Of a stretch of 64,000 nt of DNA, positions 27,201 to 36,158 are shown in pieces. The first letter of the stretch is position 1; each line of letters begins with the position of its first letter. The DNA is from Sphingobacteriales bacterium. Lineage in GTDB: Bacteria; Bacteroidota; Bacteroidia; Chitinophagales; CAIOSU01. The notes under the pieces were generated by a model, which was not told where the DNA came from, did not search any database, and was given only the letters and a program-made list of their open reading frames with translations. The position numbers and the translations under genes are program-made. Location of the stretch: the NCBI GenBank assembly GCA_027486795.1, contig JAIXOI010000038.1, positions 24,305 to 88,304 on the forward strand, written 5' to 3'.

Positions 27201-28223
27201 ACAAATGCAAACATTGCAAGTTGCGTGTCAGGGCCGGTAAGAAAAATTGGTAACGATTTATTTGAGTTCCCAATTGGCAACCTAACTTACTATGCTCCTA
27301 TAGCTATATCGGCCCCATTAAGTGCTACCGATCATTTCACGGCTCAGTATTTCCGTAGCAACCCCGATGATGCTGGTTTTGATGCTAGTAGCCTTGAGTC
27401 AACCATTGAATCGGTTTCTAGCGCTGAGTACTGGAACCTTGACCGCACCAATGGCACCTCGGCAGTAGAAGTAACTATGAGCTGGGGCGCCCACAGTAGC
27501 CAAATCTTTAACATGACTGCGCTTAGGGTTGCTCACTGGGATGCCACTGGCCAAATATGGAACGACCTTGGTTTCAAAAACTTTATTGGCACAGAGGCCG
27601 CAGGTTCTGTAACAACGGCGAATGCCGTGACAAGCTTCAGCCCATTTAGCTTTGGCTCGGCTGCTGGTGGTGGTGCATTGCCTGTTGAAATGACTTCTTT
27701 TACTGGTCATGTGGTGCCAGAAGGTGTGGCCTTGAATTGGACTACCCAAATTGAAATAAACAACGACCGCTACAATGTTGAGCGCTCTTTGGATGGCGTA
27801 ACTTTTGAAACCATTGGTGAGGTAAGCGGTGCTGGCAACTCAAGTGTTGAAAAGCATTACGAATACATTGATACCGACCCTAAACAAGGTTTGCTATACT
27901 ACCGCTTGAAACAAGTAGATATTGATGGAGCATTTGAAAACAGCGAGTTGGTTTCAGTGCTGATTAAAGGCAACGATGCACCAACAGTTACTTGGGCTAT
28001 ATACCCTAACCCTGCACAAAGCAAGATAGAAATATCGGGTGGCGAAACAGGGAAACTGGTTGAGGTAGAGATAACCGACCAAACCGGCAGAAGCATAAGC
28101 CATGCATCAGTTACTTTCGGCAACAACGAAAGCCTTGATGTAAGCAGCCTAAGCCCCGGAATGTACATACTAAAATTGGTTAGCGCCGATGGCGTAAGTA
28201 GCCAACGATTTATAAAGCAATAA
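24222..28223 (+). CDS. T9SS-secreted repeat protein, 1333 aa
   Basis: 1333 aa with a signal peptide (ending ALAFGQ). The N-terminal module WTGATNSSWTTSSNWTPVG is common at the start of Bacteroidota beta-helix-like surface proteins. Five repeats of about 180 aa follow, each marked by TxTKTA...NTWxGGNxFxN, then a GTTRF...NATFNGNVF segment and TNGYTxGTLSL. NTW cores lie near 24628, 25150, 25690, 26231 and 26769. A region starting LPVEMTSFTGHVVPEGVAL with LNWTTQIEINNDRYNVERS is the fibronectin-like module often before the sorting signal. The end (YPNPAQSKIEISGG...GMYILKLV...QRFIKQ) is a T9SS type A domain. It is Asn/Thr-rich and probably a long beta-solenoid adhesin. Confidence 0.85.
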   Translation: MKHLKLIALFVCTILLPALAFGQTYTWTGATNSSWTTSSNWTPVGIPGAGATVNITNPTPPNHPTLAGNTTIANITVTGGRLFLNTSTLTVTVAARFTNAIVDNGRINAVDFTTVTGTTFSTSIILNKTSGIDNTWAGGNTFNNLTLINNDNNWIRMAGTTADVFNGSTQFTTTNQYIDVAYTRNATFNGNVTINATGGNGIRFGQNGGASTIASGFALLTTGYTSGQLTLRNITQSGTAANGTFTPTNFTPTNCIFGGNFTCTTTTASITTSQFRATNSFTATNLSIVRESTFSSVSGTTTFTKTAGAGNTWYGGNSFYNTTIFNNSTNQTISLGSTAADAFFGTTRFVTSGTNRINIAVTQNAAFNGNVFIDNTSTAGIYFGATGGSTTIASGFSLLTNGYTAGTLSLLRVTQSGTAANGSFAPITFISTNSSFGGNFTLASATTATITGSTFSRTNSFRATNISNISTSVFSNLAGATTITKTAGTTNTWTGGNTYTNCTFTNSSTNVLIRMGTTTADTYNGTTRFIASGSNYFEIAYTSNATFNGNVFVDCTSSNGIYFGVSTGTTSIASGSALLTNGFSSGTLSLRGVTQNGSAANGSFSPTTFVATNTTMRGNFTATVSGTSTITNSIFQRTNSFTSGTFATMSGNNFSATSGTTTFTKTANTAEIWNGNNTFYNTTVINNSTSQYIRLAGVNGDAFLGTTRFAVSNAATIQAAYNLATTFAGNVYLDCTGTGGITMGAGTGTAAIATGFSLKTNGYTGAPLNIDAFTQTDVAANDSFSATTLTITNSSIAGSLTCNASTVSLSNNSFTGNNKFYANTYSTVTACTFSQGSASTVFTKRGATNDTWVGGNTFGNVTFRNRSNGRIRLANTNPDTHNGTVIIVQDSTGAIEVAYNGANSFRENISILGSTTAVTLGAGTGTIQINGNTAQSILGNGSVALNISRLLMSTSGSLTLNTPVTILTNAQFVNGRILTDATNFITFNDNATATNANIASCVSGPVRKIGNDLFEFPIGNLTYYAPIAISAPLSATDHFTAQYFRSNPDDAGFDASSLESTIESVSSAEYWNLDRTNGTSAVEVTMSWGAHSSQIFNMTALRVAHWDATGQIWNDLGFKNFIGTEAAGSVTTANAVTSFSPFSFGSAAGGGALPVEMTSFTGHVVPEGVALNWTTQIEINNDRYNVERSLDGVTFETIGEVSGAGNSSVEKHYEYIDTDPKQGLLYYRLKQVDIDGAFENSELVSVLIKGNDAPTVTWAIYPNPAQSKIEISGGETGKLVEVEITDQTGRSISHASVTFGNNESLDVSSLSPGMYILKLVSADGVSSQRFIKQ

Positions 28224-28357
28224 TCTTTATAAGGGTTCCTCCCCTTGGTCAAATGAAGATTAATATTTTTTCACCCTCAAAAAAATGTGCACTTCCTCTA
28301 TGAATGTTATGCTATTTTAACTCAACCTTCCTCCGAGTTAAATAGAAATTGGTCAAC

Positions 28358-28395
28358 GAAAGCCATCGGATTCCTTCCCGATGGCTTTCTTTTTT
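28358..28395 (+). terminator. Intrinsic terminator after the 1333-aa gene
   Basis: GAAAGCCATCGG at 28358-28369 pairs perfectly with CCGATGGCTTTC at 28378-28389, followed by six T. It ends eight bases before the converging DUF1801 gene and could serve both directions. Confidence 0.85.
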
Positions 28396-28402
28396 AAGGT
28401 GT

Positions 28403-28828
28403 TTATCCCTCAATATGGTTTTTGGTGCGCATGTAATGCACCGATTCGGCAATTAATTGCCTGAGCACTTCCATATTCACATCGCTCAGGCTTTTGAGAT
28501 ACAAGCATGATTTGCCGGTCTTGTATTTTCCCAATTTCGACAAAAGCACATCATAGTTGCTGAAACCATCCATAATATACAGGGTAAGGTTTTGTTTTCG
28601 TGGCGAAAACCCAACTATCAAAAAGTCGCCTTCGCGGCCACTTGCATATTTATAGTGGTATTGGCCAAAGCCCACTATGGCCGGCCCCCACATAACCGGT
28701 GGCTCACCGGTTATCTCTTCCATTAAGGCCGCAATGGTTTTGCAGTCTTTTCTGCTTTGCTCGTTTTCGATAGCCGCAAAAAAGCTTGTTACTGTTAATT
28801 GGCTAGGTTGGGTTTTGTTTTCGGCCAT
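28403..28828 (-). CDS. DUF1801 domain protein
   Basis: 141 aa. The pattern VTSFFAAIENEQSRKDCKTIAALMEEITGEPPVMWGPAIVGFGQY then REGDFLIVGFSPRKQNLTLYI and GKSCLYLKSLSDV matches DUF1801 (YdhG-like) proteins, small cytoplasmic proteins of unknown function. It lies 12 bases downstream of the metallophosphatase gene on the same strand and probably belongs to the gpmI-phosphatase-DUF1801 transcript. Confidence 0.85.
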   Translation of the reverse strand: MAENKTQPSQLTVTSFFAAIENEQSRKDCKTIAALMEEITGEPPVMWGPAIVGFGQYHYKYASGREGDFLIVGFSPRKQNLTLYIMDGFSNYDVLLSKLGKYKTGKSCLYLKSLSDVNMEVLRQLIAESVHYMRTKNHIEG

Positions 28829-28840
28829 GGCGGTATGTTG

Positions 28841-29527
28841 TTATTTGGGTAATTGCACGCCTTCCTCATTCTTCTGCACCACCAATTCAAAGGTATCTAG
28901 GTTTAGCGCAATTAGGTTGCCCATACCTTCGGCTTTATAAACGCAGCCAGCATCAATGCTAATGGAGTAATTTTTCAACCGCTTAAGGGCTGCCCTAATG
29001 GTGTTAAGCTTAGTAGGAGTATGGCCATGAATAATCCGCCTAAATTGTATTTTGGCTGGTATAATGCGGTTGTTACGGCTCCAGAGCATGGCGTGGCGGT
29101 CGGTAAAGGGGTTCTTGTCAATGAAATTAAGCCCAGCATGCACCAGCACAAAATCTTCCAGCTCAATATAATACTCTAAGCTATGAAAGAAGTTGATATA
29201 CTCGGTTGGTATATCGCTCACTGTTTTTACCTTAAAGCTCTTCAACGTCTCTTTACCTCCTTGCTGATTGAAGGTTGGCAGTAAGAGTGGGTCTTCCAGG
29301 CATTTCAGCAATAAATCTTCATGGTTACCCATAAGGCAGCGCACCTTGAACCCTTCTTCGCGTAGTTTCAAAATGGTATTGATAACTTTCCTGCTCCTGG
29401 GTCCCTTGTTAATATAATCGCCAAGCAAATATAACTGGTCATCGGGTTGCAAAGCCAATCGCTCAAGCAATAGCTTAAAAGTGCGGTTGCACCCATGTAT
29501 ATCGCTTATTACCCACCGTTTAGGCAT
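28841..29527 (-). CDS. Metallophosphoesterase (PP1/ApaH-like protein phosphatase)
   Basis: 228 aa with all metal-binding motifs of the PPP phosphatase superfamily in order: SDIHG near the N-terminus (GDxHG block), LGDYINKGPRSRKV, MGNHEDLLL, LVHAGLNF and IHGHTP. Two metals activate water to hydrolyse phosphoesters. Substrates in this group include phosphoserine/threonine proteins and dinucleoside tetraphosphates. Its start overlaps the end of gpmI by eight bases, so the two are translationally coupled. Confidence 0.9.
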   Translation of the reverse strand: MPKRWVISDIHGCNRTFKLLLERLALQPDDQLYLLGDYINKGPRSRKVINTILKLREEGFKVRCLMGNHEDLLLKCLEDPLLLPTFNQQGGKETLKSFKVKTVSDIPTEYINFFHSLEYYIELEDFVLVHAGLNFIDKNPFTDRHAMLWSRNNRIIPAKIQFRRIIHGHTPTKLNTIRAALKRLKNYSISIDAGCVYKAEGMGNLIALNLDTFELVVQKNEEGVQLPK

Positions 29528-31073
29528 GTACTGCAGGCTTAATAGGGTGCAATAAGGAGGTTCCGGTCATTTCCTTGGGCTTGTCTATGCCCATAAGCTC
29601 TAAAATGGTAGGTGCCAAATCGCCTAGCCGGCCACTGGTTAGGGGCTGGTTATAGGTATCATTAACCAAAATCAGGGGCACTAAATTAGTAGTATGGGCT
29701 GTGTTTGGCGTACCATCGGGGTTTATCATGCAGTCGCTATTGCCATGGTCGGCAATTATGAGGGTAGTATAGCCGCCCTTTTGGGCCGCATCAACCACGT
29801 CGTGAGCGCATGCATCAACCACTTCGCAGGCTTTCACGGCAGCCTCAAAAATACCGGTGTGCCCTACCATGTCTGCATTGGCAAAGTTTAAGCATACAAA
29901 GTCGGCCTTACCTTCTAAAAGCTTTGGCACCAATGCATCTCTAAGGTCGTATGCGCTCATTTCGGGTTTTAAATCGTAGGTGGCTACTTTGGGCGATGGG
30001 CACATAATGCGTTCCTCACCAACAAAAGGCTCTTCTCTGCCGCCATTGAAAAAGAAGGTAACGTGTGGGTATTTTTCAGTTTCGGCAATGCGAATTTGTG
30101 TTTTGCCATGTTGCGCCAACACTTCGCCAAGGGTATGGTTTAGGTTATCGGTTTCGAACAATACCTCCACGTTTTTATACGATTCGTCGTAGGCGGTCAT
30201 GGTAAGGTAGCGCAAGGGTAGGGGTGCCATGTTTTGCTCATGGAAAGTTTGCTGCGTTAAAGCCATGGTCAGTTCGCGGCCCCTGTCGGTGCGGAAGTTG
30301 AAGAATAGCACTACATCTCCTTCGTGTATGGTAGCTAATGGTTTTCCGGCATTATCGGATATGGCAACAGGTTTAACAAATTCGTCGGTAACCCCCGCTG
30401 CGTAAGATTGTTCCAATGCTTTTACCGGGTCGGTGGCATGTTCGCCAGTGCCGTGCACCAAAAGGTCGTAAGCGAGTTTCACCCGTTCCCATCGTTTGTC
30501 CCTATCCATAGCATAGTACCTGCCAATTAAAGAGGCTACTTTGGCATCGTTGGTTTCCAGAAACGATTGCAAATCATTTAGGTACTTTACTCCATTGTGT
30601 GGGTCGGTATCGCGGCCATCGGTAAAGGCATGCACAAAAACATCTTTTAGGCCGTGGGCTTGCGTTACCCTCAATAAGCCTTTCAGGTGTTCAATATGCG
30701 AGTGCACACCTCCGTCGCTTACTAGACCCAGCAGGTGTACTTTTTTGTTGTTGGTTTTAGCATATTGCAGCGCATCAAGCAGCACGGGGTTTTGGTTTAT
30801 CTCACCATCTTCAATACTCTTGTTAATGCGCACCAGCATTTGGTATACTACTCGGCCAGCGCCAATGTTCATATGGCCAACCTCGCTATTGCCCATTTGC
30901 CCATCAGGTAGGCCAACGTCTAACCCAGAAGTGCTGAGGGTGGCATGAGGATATTTTGTATACAGCGAATCGATAAATGGGGTGTTGGCTTGGTCGATGG
31001 CCGACACTTTTGGGTCGGTAGCAATGCCCCACCCATCCAATATCATCAATAATACTTTCTGTTTCATACTCAC
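29520..31073 (-). CDS. gpmI: 2,3-bisphosphoglycerate-independent phosphoglycerate mutase
   Basis: 517 aa, full length. It interconverts 3- and 2-phosphoglycerate in glycolysis using two metal ions. Visible features are the metal ligand Asp13 in LMILDGWG, the phospho-serine nucleophile Ser63 in GQMGNSEVGHMNIGAGR, the insertion domain with FVHAFTDGRDTDP, and the C-terminal metal site CLNFANADMVGHTG and IIADHGNSD. On the minus strand a TATCTTTG element (31103-31110) fits the -7 motif, without a clear -33 partner. Confidence 0.97.
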   Translation of the reverse strand: MSMKQKVLLMILDGWGIATDPKVSAIDQANTPFIDSLYTKYPHATLSTSGLDVGLPDGQMGNSEVGHMNIGAGRVVYQMLVRINKSIEDGEINQNPVLLDALQYAKTNNKKVHLLGLVSDGGVHSHIEHLKGLLRVTQAHGLKDVFVHAFTDGRDTDPHNGVKYLNDLQSFLETNDAKVASLIGRYYAMDRDKRWERVKLAYDLLVHGTGEHATDPVKALEQSYAAGVTDEFVKPVAISDNAGKPLATIHEGDVVLFFNFRTDRGRELTMALTQQTFHEQNMAPLPLRYLTMTAYDESYKNVEVLFETDNLNHTLGEVLAQHGKTQIRIAETEKYPHVTFFFNGGREEPFVGEERIMCPSPKVATYDLKPEMSAYDLRDALVPKLLEGKADFVCLNFANADMVGHTGIFEAAVKACEVVDACAHDVVDAAQKGGYTTLIIADHGNSDCMINPDGTPNTAHTTNLVPLILVNDTYNQPLTSGRLGDLAPTILELMGIDKPKEMTGTSLLHPIKPAVHA

Positions 31074-31227
31074 TTAATCGAAATATAACTATCTAGGTTC
31101 AACAAAGATAAGGTTAAGTTACCTTTTTACTTTTAGAAACATGTACCACGCTTTTACAAGCTGGTACCGGGGTTGAATAAACTATTGATCGCTGATTAGG
31201 AAGCGCTATCTTACAAATGATAAATGT

Positions 31228-31803
31228 ATGTATATGGGCAAAAAACACCAACGCTTTGTTTTGATAACCGAACAAGCCGATATTGAACAGGTTATTTTGC
31301 TCAATCAGATTCATTTGGGTAAAGATTTGGAGCGATACAAAAACCATGTGTACCGCATGTATAACTATACGGCCTGGTATCTTGATTATGCCGAAAGTGA
31401 AATGCGTAAATTGGCTATTGCTGCTGTATATCACGATTTGGCCATCTGGACGCACCAAACTTTCGACTACCTAGGCCCCAGCCAACAACTGGCGATGCAG
31501 TATTTACAATTGCATCACTTGCCCGAAAGTTGGCATCTTGAGGTGGGTTTGATAATTGAACGGCACCATCAATTGCAAAAGTATGTAGGTGTTTATCATC
31601 CTACGGTGGAGGCATTCCGTAAAGCTGATTTGGCCGATCTTACTTTTGGTTATACCAGAGGTAAAATGCCCTTTGCCGCTATTCAACAGGCAATATTGCG
31701 TTTTCCGTACTTGGGCTTTCAGGGCAGGTTGGTGCGTTTTGCAGCCCGTCGGTTTTTGCACTCGCCACTAAACCCATTGCCCATGCTGCGATGGAAAAAC
31801 TAG
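31228..31803 (+). CDS. HD-domain-like predicted phosphohydrolase
   Basis: 191 aa, no signal peptide or TM. The first His at position 40 (KNHVYRM), the HD doublet at 69-70 (AAVYHDLAIW) and a later ERHHQL (about 101-106) have the spacing of an HD-type metal-dependent phosphohydrolase. The C-terminus is basic and aromatic. The family is known for nucleotide and cyclic-nucleotide hydrolysis, but substrate cannot be inferred. The gene is divergent from gpmI, with the start at 31228 or the ATG two codons later. Confidence 0.7.
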   Translation: MYMGKKHQRFVLITEQADIEQVILLNQIHLGKDLERYKNHVYRMYNYTAWYLDYAESEMRKLAIAAVYHDLAIWTHQTFDYLGPSQQLAMQYLQLHHLPESWHLEVGLIIERHHQLQKYVGVYHPTVEAFRKADLADLTFGYTRGKMPFAAIQQAILRFPYLGFQGRLVRFAARRFLHSPLNPLPMLRWKN

Positions 31804-31830
31804 TAGGGTAGGCGAAGGGGTCGATAAACA

Positions 31831-31862
31831 AACAGCCCCTTGGCAAATACCAAAGGGCTGTT
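31831..31862. terminator. Bidirectional hairpin terminator between converging genes
   Basis: AACAGCCC (31831-31838) pairs with GGGCTGTT (31855-31862), with inner TTGG/CCAA. T tracts on both sides are short. It lies between the HD-like gene and the acyl-CoA dehydrogenase gene. Confidence 0.6.
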
Positions 31863-31885
31863 GTACTTATTATAGTGCCGTTTTA

Positions 31886-33070
31886 TTATACCGCTTGTCC
31901 GCGGGCTTTCAAAAACTGGCGCTTGTATTGTTTATCGTCTACTATCATTTTGCTAATTATTTCGTGCATTACTTCGGTAGTGCCGGCACCAATGGTCATC
32001 AGTCGCGTATCGCGCCAAGCACGGGCCAGGCCGTAATCTTCGTGGTAGCCCCAACCGCCGTGTATCTGTATGGCATCGTGAATCACTTTTAGGGCTTCTT
32101 CGCTCACAAAAGCTTTGGCCATGCTTATGGTTTGTATGGCTTCTGGGCCTACCTCAATAAACTCTGCAACAGCGCGGAAGGCGAACGAACGGCACGCCTC
32201 AACGGTAATGGCCATTTGGGCCATTTTGTGGCGCAATACTTGGAACTTGCCAATTTGACGGCCAAAAGCTTCGCGCTCTTTGCTATATTGTATGGCTTTG
32301 CCCAGTGCCCACTCGGCGGCATAGGTGCCCATTACCGAGGCTATCAAACGTTCTTCTTGTATGTTGTTCATCAGGTAGTAAAACCCAAAATCTTTCTCGC
32401 CCAATAGGTTGGCTTTAGGCACTTTACAGTTTTCGAAATAAAGCTGGCCAGTATCGGAAGTATGCATGCCCAACTTATTCTCCACTCTCACCGCCGAAAA
32501 GCCAGGGGTATCGGTATCGAAAATCAAAAGGCTAAGATTGTGGCCGGGGCCAGTGCGGGTAACCAATACAATAAAATCGGCCATGGTGCCATTGGTAATC
32601 CACATTTTGGCACCGTTCACCAAAAAGTGGTCGCCCATATCTTCGGCTTTGGTAATAATGCCCCCTACATCGCTACCGGCATTTGGCTCGGTAATGCCCA
32701 GTGCAGCTACCTTTTTGCCTTCCAACGCTGGGCGAAGGTACTTTTCTTTTTGCTCGGGTGTGCCTATGGCATTTATTAGTGGCAGTGGCAAATAGGTGTG
32801 CGCATACAACGACATGGCTAAGCCACCCAAGTTGGTATACGCCAGCTCCGATGCTATAGTAACCGCGGCCCATAAGTCCATACCGCTGCCACCTACTTCG
32901 GTCGGGAAACTAACACCAAAAAATCCTTGCTCGCCCATTTTCTCGAAAATGTGCCTGGGGCAACTGTGGTTTTTCTCCCACTCATCGGCATAGGGCAACA
33001 TTTCTATTTCAATAAATTTCCTAAACGATTGGCGCAACAAGTCGTGCTCTTCTGTAAATGGATTGGCCAT
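31886..33070 (-). CDS. Acyl-CoA dehydrogenase
   Basis: 394 aa, the normal length of soluble FAD-dependent acyl-CoA dehydrogenases, which form the alpha,beta double bond of acyl-CoA and pass electrons to ETF. Landmarks are the N-terminal helical domain (FTEEHDLLRQSFRKFIEIEM), the flavin/substrate segment ALGITEPNAGSDVGG and GAKMWITNGTMADFIV, and the C-terminal YGLARAWRDTRLMTIGAGTTEVMHEII where the catalytic Glu is expected in TTEVMHE. Chain-length preference is not readable. It may work with the enoyl-CoA hydratase at 4.9 kb. Confidence 0.93.
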   Translation of the reverse strand: MANPFTEEHDLLRQSFRKFIEIEMLPYADEWEKNHSCPRHIFEKMGEQGFFGVSFPTEVGGSGMDLWAAVTIASELAYTNLGGLAMSLYAHTYLPLPLINAIGTPEQKEKYLRPALEGKKVAALGITEPNAGSDVGGIITKAEDMGDHFLVNGAKMWITNGTMADFIVLVTRTGPGHNLSLLIFDTDTPGFSAVRVENKLGMHTSDTGQLYFENCKVPKANLLGEKDFGFYYLMNNIQEERLIASVMGTYAAEWALGKAIQYSKEREAFGRQIGKFQVLRHKMAQMAITVEACRSFAFRAVAEFIEVGPEAIQTISMAKAFVSEEALKVIHDAIQIHGGWGYHEDYGLARAWRDTRLMTIGAGTTEVMHEIISKMIVDDKQYKRQFLKARGQAV

Positions 33071-33215
33071 TGATGTATATTTTTCGGGTTCTTTTGTATT
33101 ATAAATAACGTACCATGAAGTTAGCGATTCATTGCCAATAATAAAATTTCATAGTAGCCGTTCCAGAATATTCATTATTTTTAAAGAATCTCCTCATTGT
33201 CAAATTATTACCACC

Positions 33216-34709
33216 ATGCGTTTTGCCATATTTGTTGTAGCAAGTTTATGCAGTCTTTTATCATATGCCCAGCAGCGGGGCGAAATTGTAAGTTATACTT
33301 TGGTTGAAACCCTTACGGCCGATAGTTTTGGTGTTGAAGTAGAGCAGTATACTGGTTTTCCGGGCTCCGTATTGGGCTTAGAGTATGACTTTAAAGTGTT
33401 CAAAGTGCAATATTATACAGAGGATTATCGTCCCGACTCGTTGACTATTGCAACCGGGCTGGTTACTTTACCCATTGGCTATCCTTGTGCATCGGGTATT
33501 ATGACCTTTGGGCACGGTTTCTGTTTAAAAGATGGTGAGGTGCCTTCTAACCCAGGTAGCATATATGGTATGATTACTAAAGGCATTGCTAGTAATGGTT
33601 TTGTAGGTATTGCACCCGATTACATCCATTTGGGCGTTGATGCTTCGCCGGGCTACCAAGCTTTTATGAATGCCAAAACCGAGGCCACGGCTACAGTTGA
33701 CTTAATTAGGGCTGCCAAAACCATCGCTCAGATTGAGGGTGTATACTTAACCGATCAGTTGTTTTTGTCAGGATATTCGCAGGGCGGGCATTCATCGTTT
33801 GCTACTGCCAGAGAAATACAATTGTACCATGCTGGTGAGTTCACTGTAACGGCTGTTGCGCCGGGTGGTGGTACTTTTGATTTGGCCGGCGTAGCCGCCG
33901 ATAGCCTGGCATCGAACACCCGAGTAACGCCTGAACCTCATGCGCTGTGCATGATTGTACGCACCTACTCCGAAGTTTACCGAGATAGCCTATTCAACCT
34001 TAACCTGCCGAACGACCCTGCTGTTGCATTTGATTCCGTTTTCAAACATCCGTATGACTCGCTGTTAGCATTGATATTGGACAGAAATACCAATGAATTT
34101 CCAAACGGTAGGCTCGACTCCATACCAGTGCGTATGCTTACCGATACATTCCGTGCGCAGTTTCAAACCGACCCGAACTTTTATTTCCGAAAACTACTAG
34201 CATACAACAGCCTTTACGATTGGACTCCGCAAATGCCGGTTAATTTTTACCATAGTACTGCCGATATTGAGAATCCGGTGAGCAATGTTCAGTTTGTCAT
34301 GCAAGTGTTTGAAGATAATAATGCTCCCGATGTACAACTCACCGTTATCTCTACCGAGTTATCGCATAATGCAGCGGGCTTACCTTATGTTATTTTGTCG
34401 TTGAACTACATGCGCAGCAAACGGGTTGATTGCTTAACTGGCACCGAGAGCGTTGCCATGGGCCAAGAAATTGAATGGAGCATTTATCCGAACCCGACAC
34501 AAGATTTTGTAAACCTGAGTTTTGGGGCGGGCTTGACGGGTGCAACTGTTAACGTATACACACCTAAAGGCGAGGTAGTGAGCACTATTACCCTAAGCAC
34601 GAACACCACCCAGGCAAAACTTGATTTGGCCAAACTTACCGCTGGCACTTATGTGGTTGAGGTGGTTACCGAGAGCCAGCGCCTTTATCGCAAGATAGTT
34701 AAGATGTAA
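33216..34709 (+). CDS. Secreted alpha/beta hydrolase (lipase-like) with T9SS sorting domain
   Basis: 497 aa from the ATG at 33216, which starts a good signal peptide (MRFAIFVVASLCSLLSYAQQ). The upstream in-frame ATG at 33132 would place 28 polar residues before it. The nucleophile elbow is LFLSGYSQGGHSSFA. A likely Asp (STADIENPV) and His (ELSHNAAG) complete the triad near the end of the catalytic domain. The layout resembles secreted lipase/esterase or cutinase-like hydrolases. The end (IYPNPTQDFVNLSFG...GTYVVEVV...RKIVKM) is a T9SS type A domain. It overlaps the converging sulfotransferase gene by 11 bases. Confidence 0.85.
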   Translation: MRFAIFVVASLCSLLSYAQQRGEIVSYTLVETLTADSFGVEVEQYTGFPGSVLGLEYDFKVFKVQYYTEDYRPDSLTIATGLVTLPIGYPCASGIMTFGHGFCLKDGEVPSNPGSIYGMITKGIASNGFVGIAPDYIHLGVDASPGYQAFMNAKTEATATVDLIRAAKTIAQIEGVYLTDQLFLSGYSQGGHSSFATAREIQLYHAGEFTVTAVAPGGGTFDLAGVAADSLASNTRVTPEPHALCMIVRTYSEVYRDSLFNLNLPNDPAVAFDSVFKHPYDSLLALILDRNTNEFPNGRLDSIPVRMLTDTFRAQFQTDPNFYFRKLLAYNSLYDWTPQMPVNFYHSTADIENPVSNVQFVMQVFEDNNAPDVQLTVISTELSHNAAGLPYVILSLNYMRSKRVDCLTGTESVAMGQEIEWSIYPNPTQDFVNLSFGAGLTGATVNVYTPKGEVVSTITLSTNTTQAKLDLAKLTAGTYVVEVVTESQRLYRKIVKM

Positions 34710-35847
34710 CACCTTTGGTTGTGAGTATCTCTATGTCTTCGGGCACAATGTACTGGTATTGCTCCATAGCAAACCCAAGGTGGCGGTATATTTTTTCGAT
34801 TTTCTCGTCAGAAATTTGATGGGTATTAACCTTGAATTTCTTTTGCGAATCAATGTATTTTACGAACCGTTCTTTGGTGATGTTAAAATTAGGAAGGTTG
34901 AGCTGCTGGTATATGTGCTCCAGGTTTTCTAGTGGTTCGTGCTCAAAATCCTCGTACTTTATTTCAATCAAGTTTCCAGCCGGTATTAGTGCTTTGTCGC
35001 TTTCGTACTTTCTCAGCATCTGCTCGTATACATAGAGTATGTTGTCTTCCATTTCAAGGTCGCTAATTGCTTGAAACTGAAGTGGCGGAATGGTCTTTGT
35101 GAAAAAGTTGAATGTAGAGAGAAATACCGAAATAGGATTGCGATAGATATAGATAAACTTGGCATTCGGAAACAGCTCTAGCAACACCGGTATGCGTCCC
35201 GTGTGTGGTGGGTTTTTTGATAAGAAACGGGAAGATGGGGTTTGGTTTACCAAAGTCTTTTTCACAAACAGTTCGTAGTCGTTTTTCCAACGTTGCTGCT
35301 CGGCTTTGCTGAAGTTTTTTAACAAAATGAACTTGTCAAAATACTCGCGTGTGTGTCTCGGGAAATACCAGAAGTTATAAAGGCTGTAAGGGTTAATATC
35401 GCCTAAAGCAAATTCTTCTTCTTGCGGGTAGTCAGCGTTGAGTTCTACATTATCCGCAGGGCGCCTTTTAGGCATTTTGGCATTCATTAAGGTGCGGAAA
35501 AGCCACCGGCTGCTCAACAACTGATTCGGGAAAACACTCTGGTAGGTGGTAACATAAGCCATTTCTAAATCTTGGCTAAGCAGGTTGTGCAGGTAGGTAG
35601 TGCCACTGCGCCAATGGCCCAGTATGAACACTGGGTCTTGTGTTATTTGTGTTTCTTTTACCACCTTGCCATACTTCCAATTCTCTACCCACCTAAACGG
35701 CTCAGATACAAGCGATACCAGCATTGACTTTACGTACCGACTACGGTATGCCGTGTCAATTTTCACATCTCTGGTCATTTCCCTGAAATTGGGGAACGAG
35801 CTACCGGAAATGGTAGAAACCGCAGTTTCAAATTTCTTTATCGCCAT
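34699..35847 (-). CDS. Sulfotransferase family protein
   Basis: 382 aa, cytoplasmic. The 5'-phosphosulfate-binding loop is FILGHWRSGTTYLHNLL (residues 74-90) and the 3'-phosphate-binding motif is FIYIYRNPISVFLSTFNF with Arg236 and Ser240. These bind PAPS, the sulfate donor. The acceptor could be a lipid, capnine-like sulfonolipid precursor, glycan or small molecule; sequence does not decide. A family with this extended N-terminus is common in Bacteroidota. It is a single gene converging on the secreted hydrolase. Confidence 0.88.
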   Translation of the reverse strand: MAIKKFETAVSTISGSSFPNFREMTRDVKIDTAYRSRYVKSMLVSLVSEPFRWVENWKYGKVVKETQITQDPVFILGHWRSGTTYLHNLLSQDLEMAYVTTYQSVFPNQLLSSRWLFRTLMNAKMPKRRPADNVELNADYPQEEEFALGDINPYSLYNFWYFPRHTREYFDKFILLKNFSKAEQQRWKNDYELFVKKTLVNQTPSSRFLSKNPPHTGRIPVLLELFPNAKFIYIYRNPISVFLSTFNFFTKTIPPLQFQAISDLEMEDNILYVYEQMLRKYESDKALIPAGNLIEIKYEDFEHEPLENLEHIYQQLNLPNFNITKERFVKYIDSQKKFKVNTHQISDEKIEKIYRHLGFAMEQYQYIVPEDIEILTTKGVTS

Positions 35848-36158
35848 GCAAACTCCATTCTTACGGGCACGAAATTACATATTCGGTATGAATAAGAAAG
35901 GGGGCGTCTGAAGTTATTCGCTGGGTTTCCTACAATTGCAGTCGTGTCATTATTTTGTCATAAAAAATAGTTGGTCAGTTTCCTTAGGCGGTGTATGCTG
36001 CATTTGCAGTACTACAAACTATTACCCATGCTGCAAGCTACCCATTACATACCTTTTAAGCCTACGGTGTTTTCATTGGTATTTACCAACATAGTGTTTC
36101 AACATCGGCTCAAAAAAATAGCCTTTGTTTGTTTTGGTAGATGTTTGGTAGTGCTGGT
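35848..36158. other. Gene-free spacer of 311 bp
   Basis: This lies between the sulfotransferase start and the WbqC stop. An ORF at 35971-36270 on the plus strand overlaps wbqC antisense, has no family resemblance and is probably spurious. No clear hairpin, repeat or RNA gene is visible. Confidence 0.5.
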
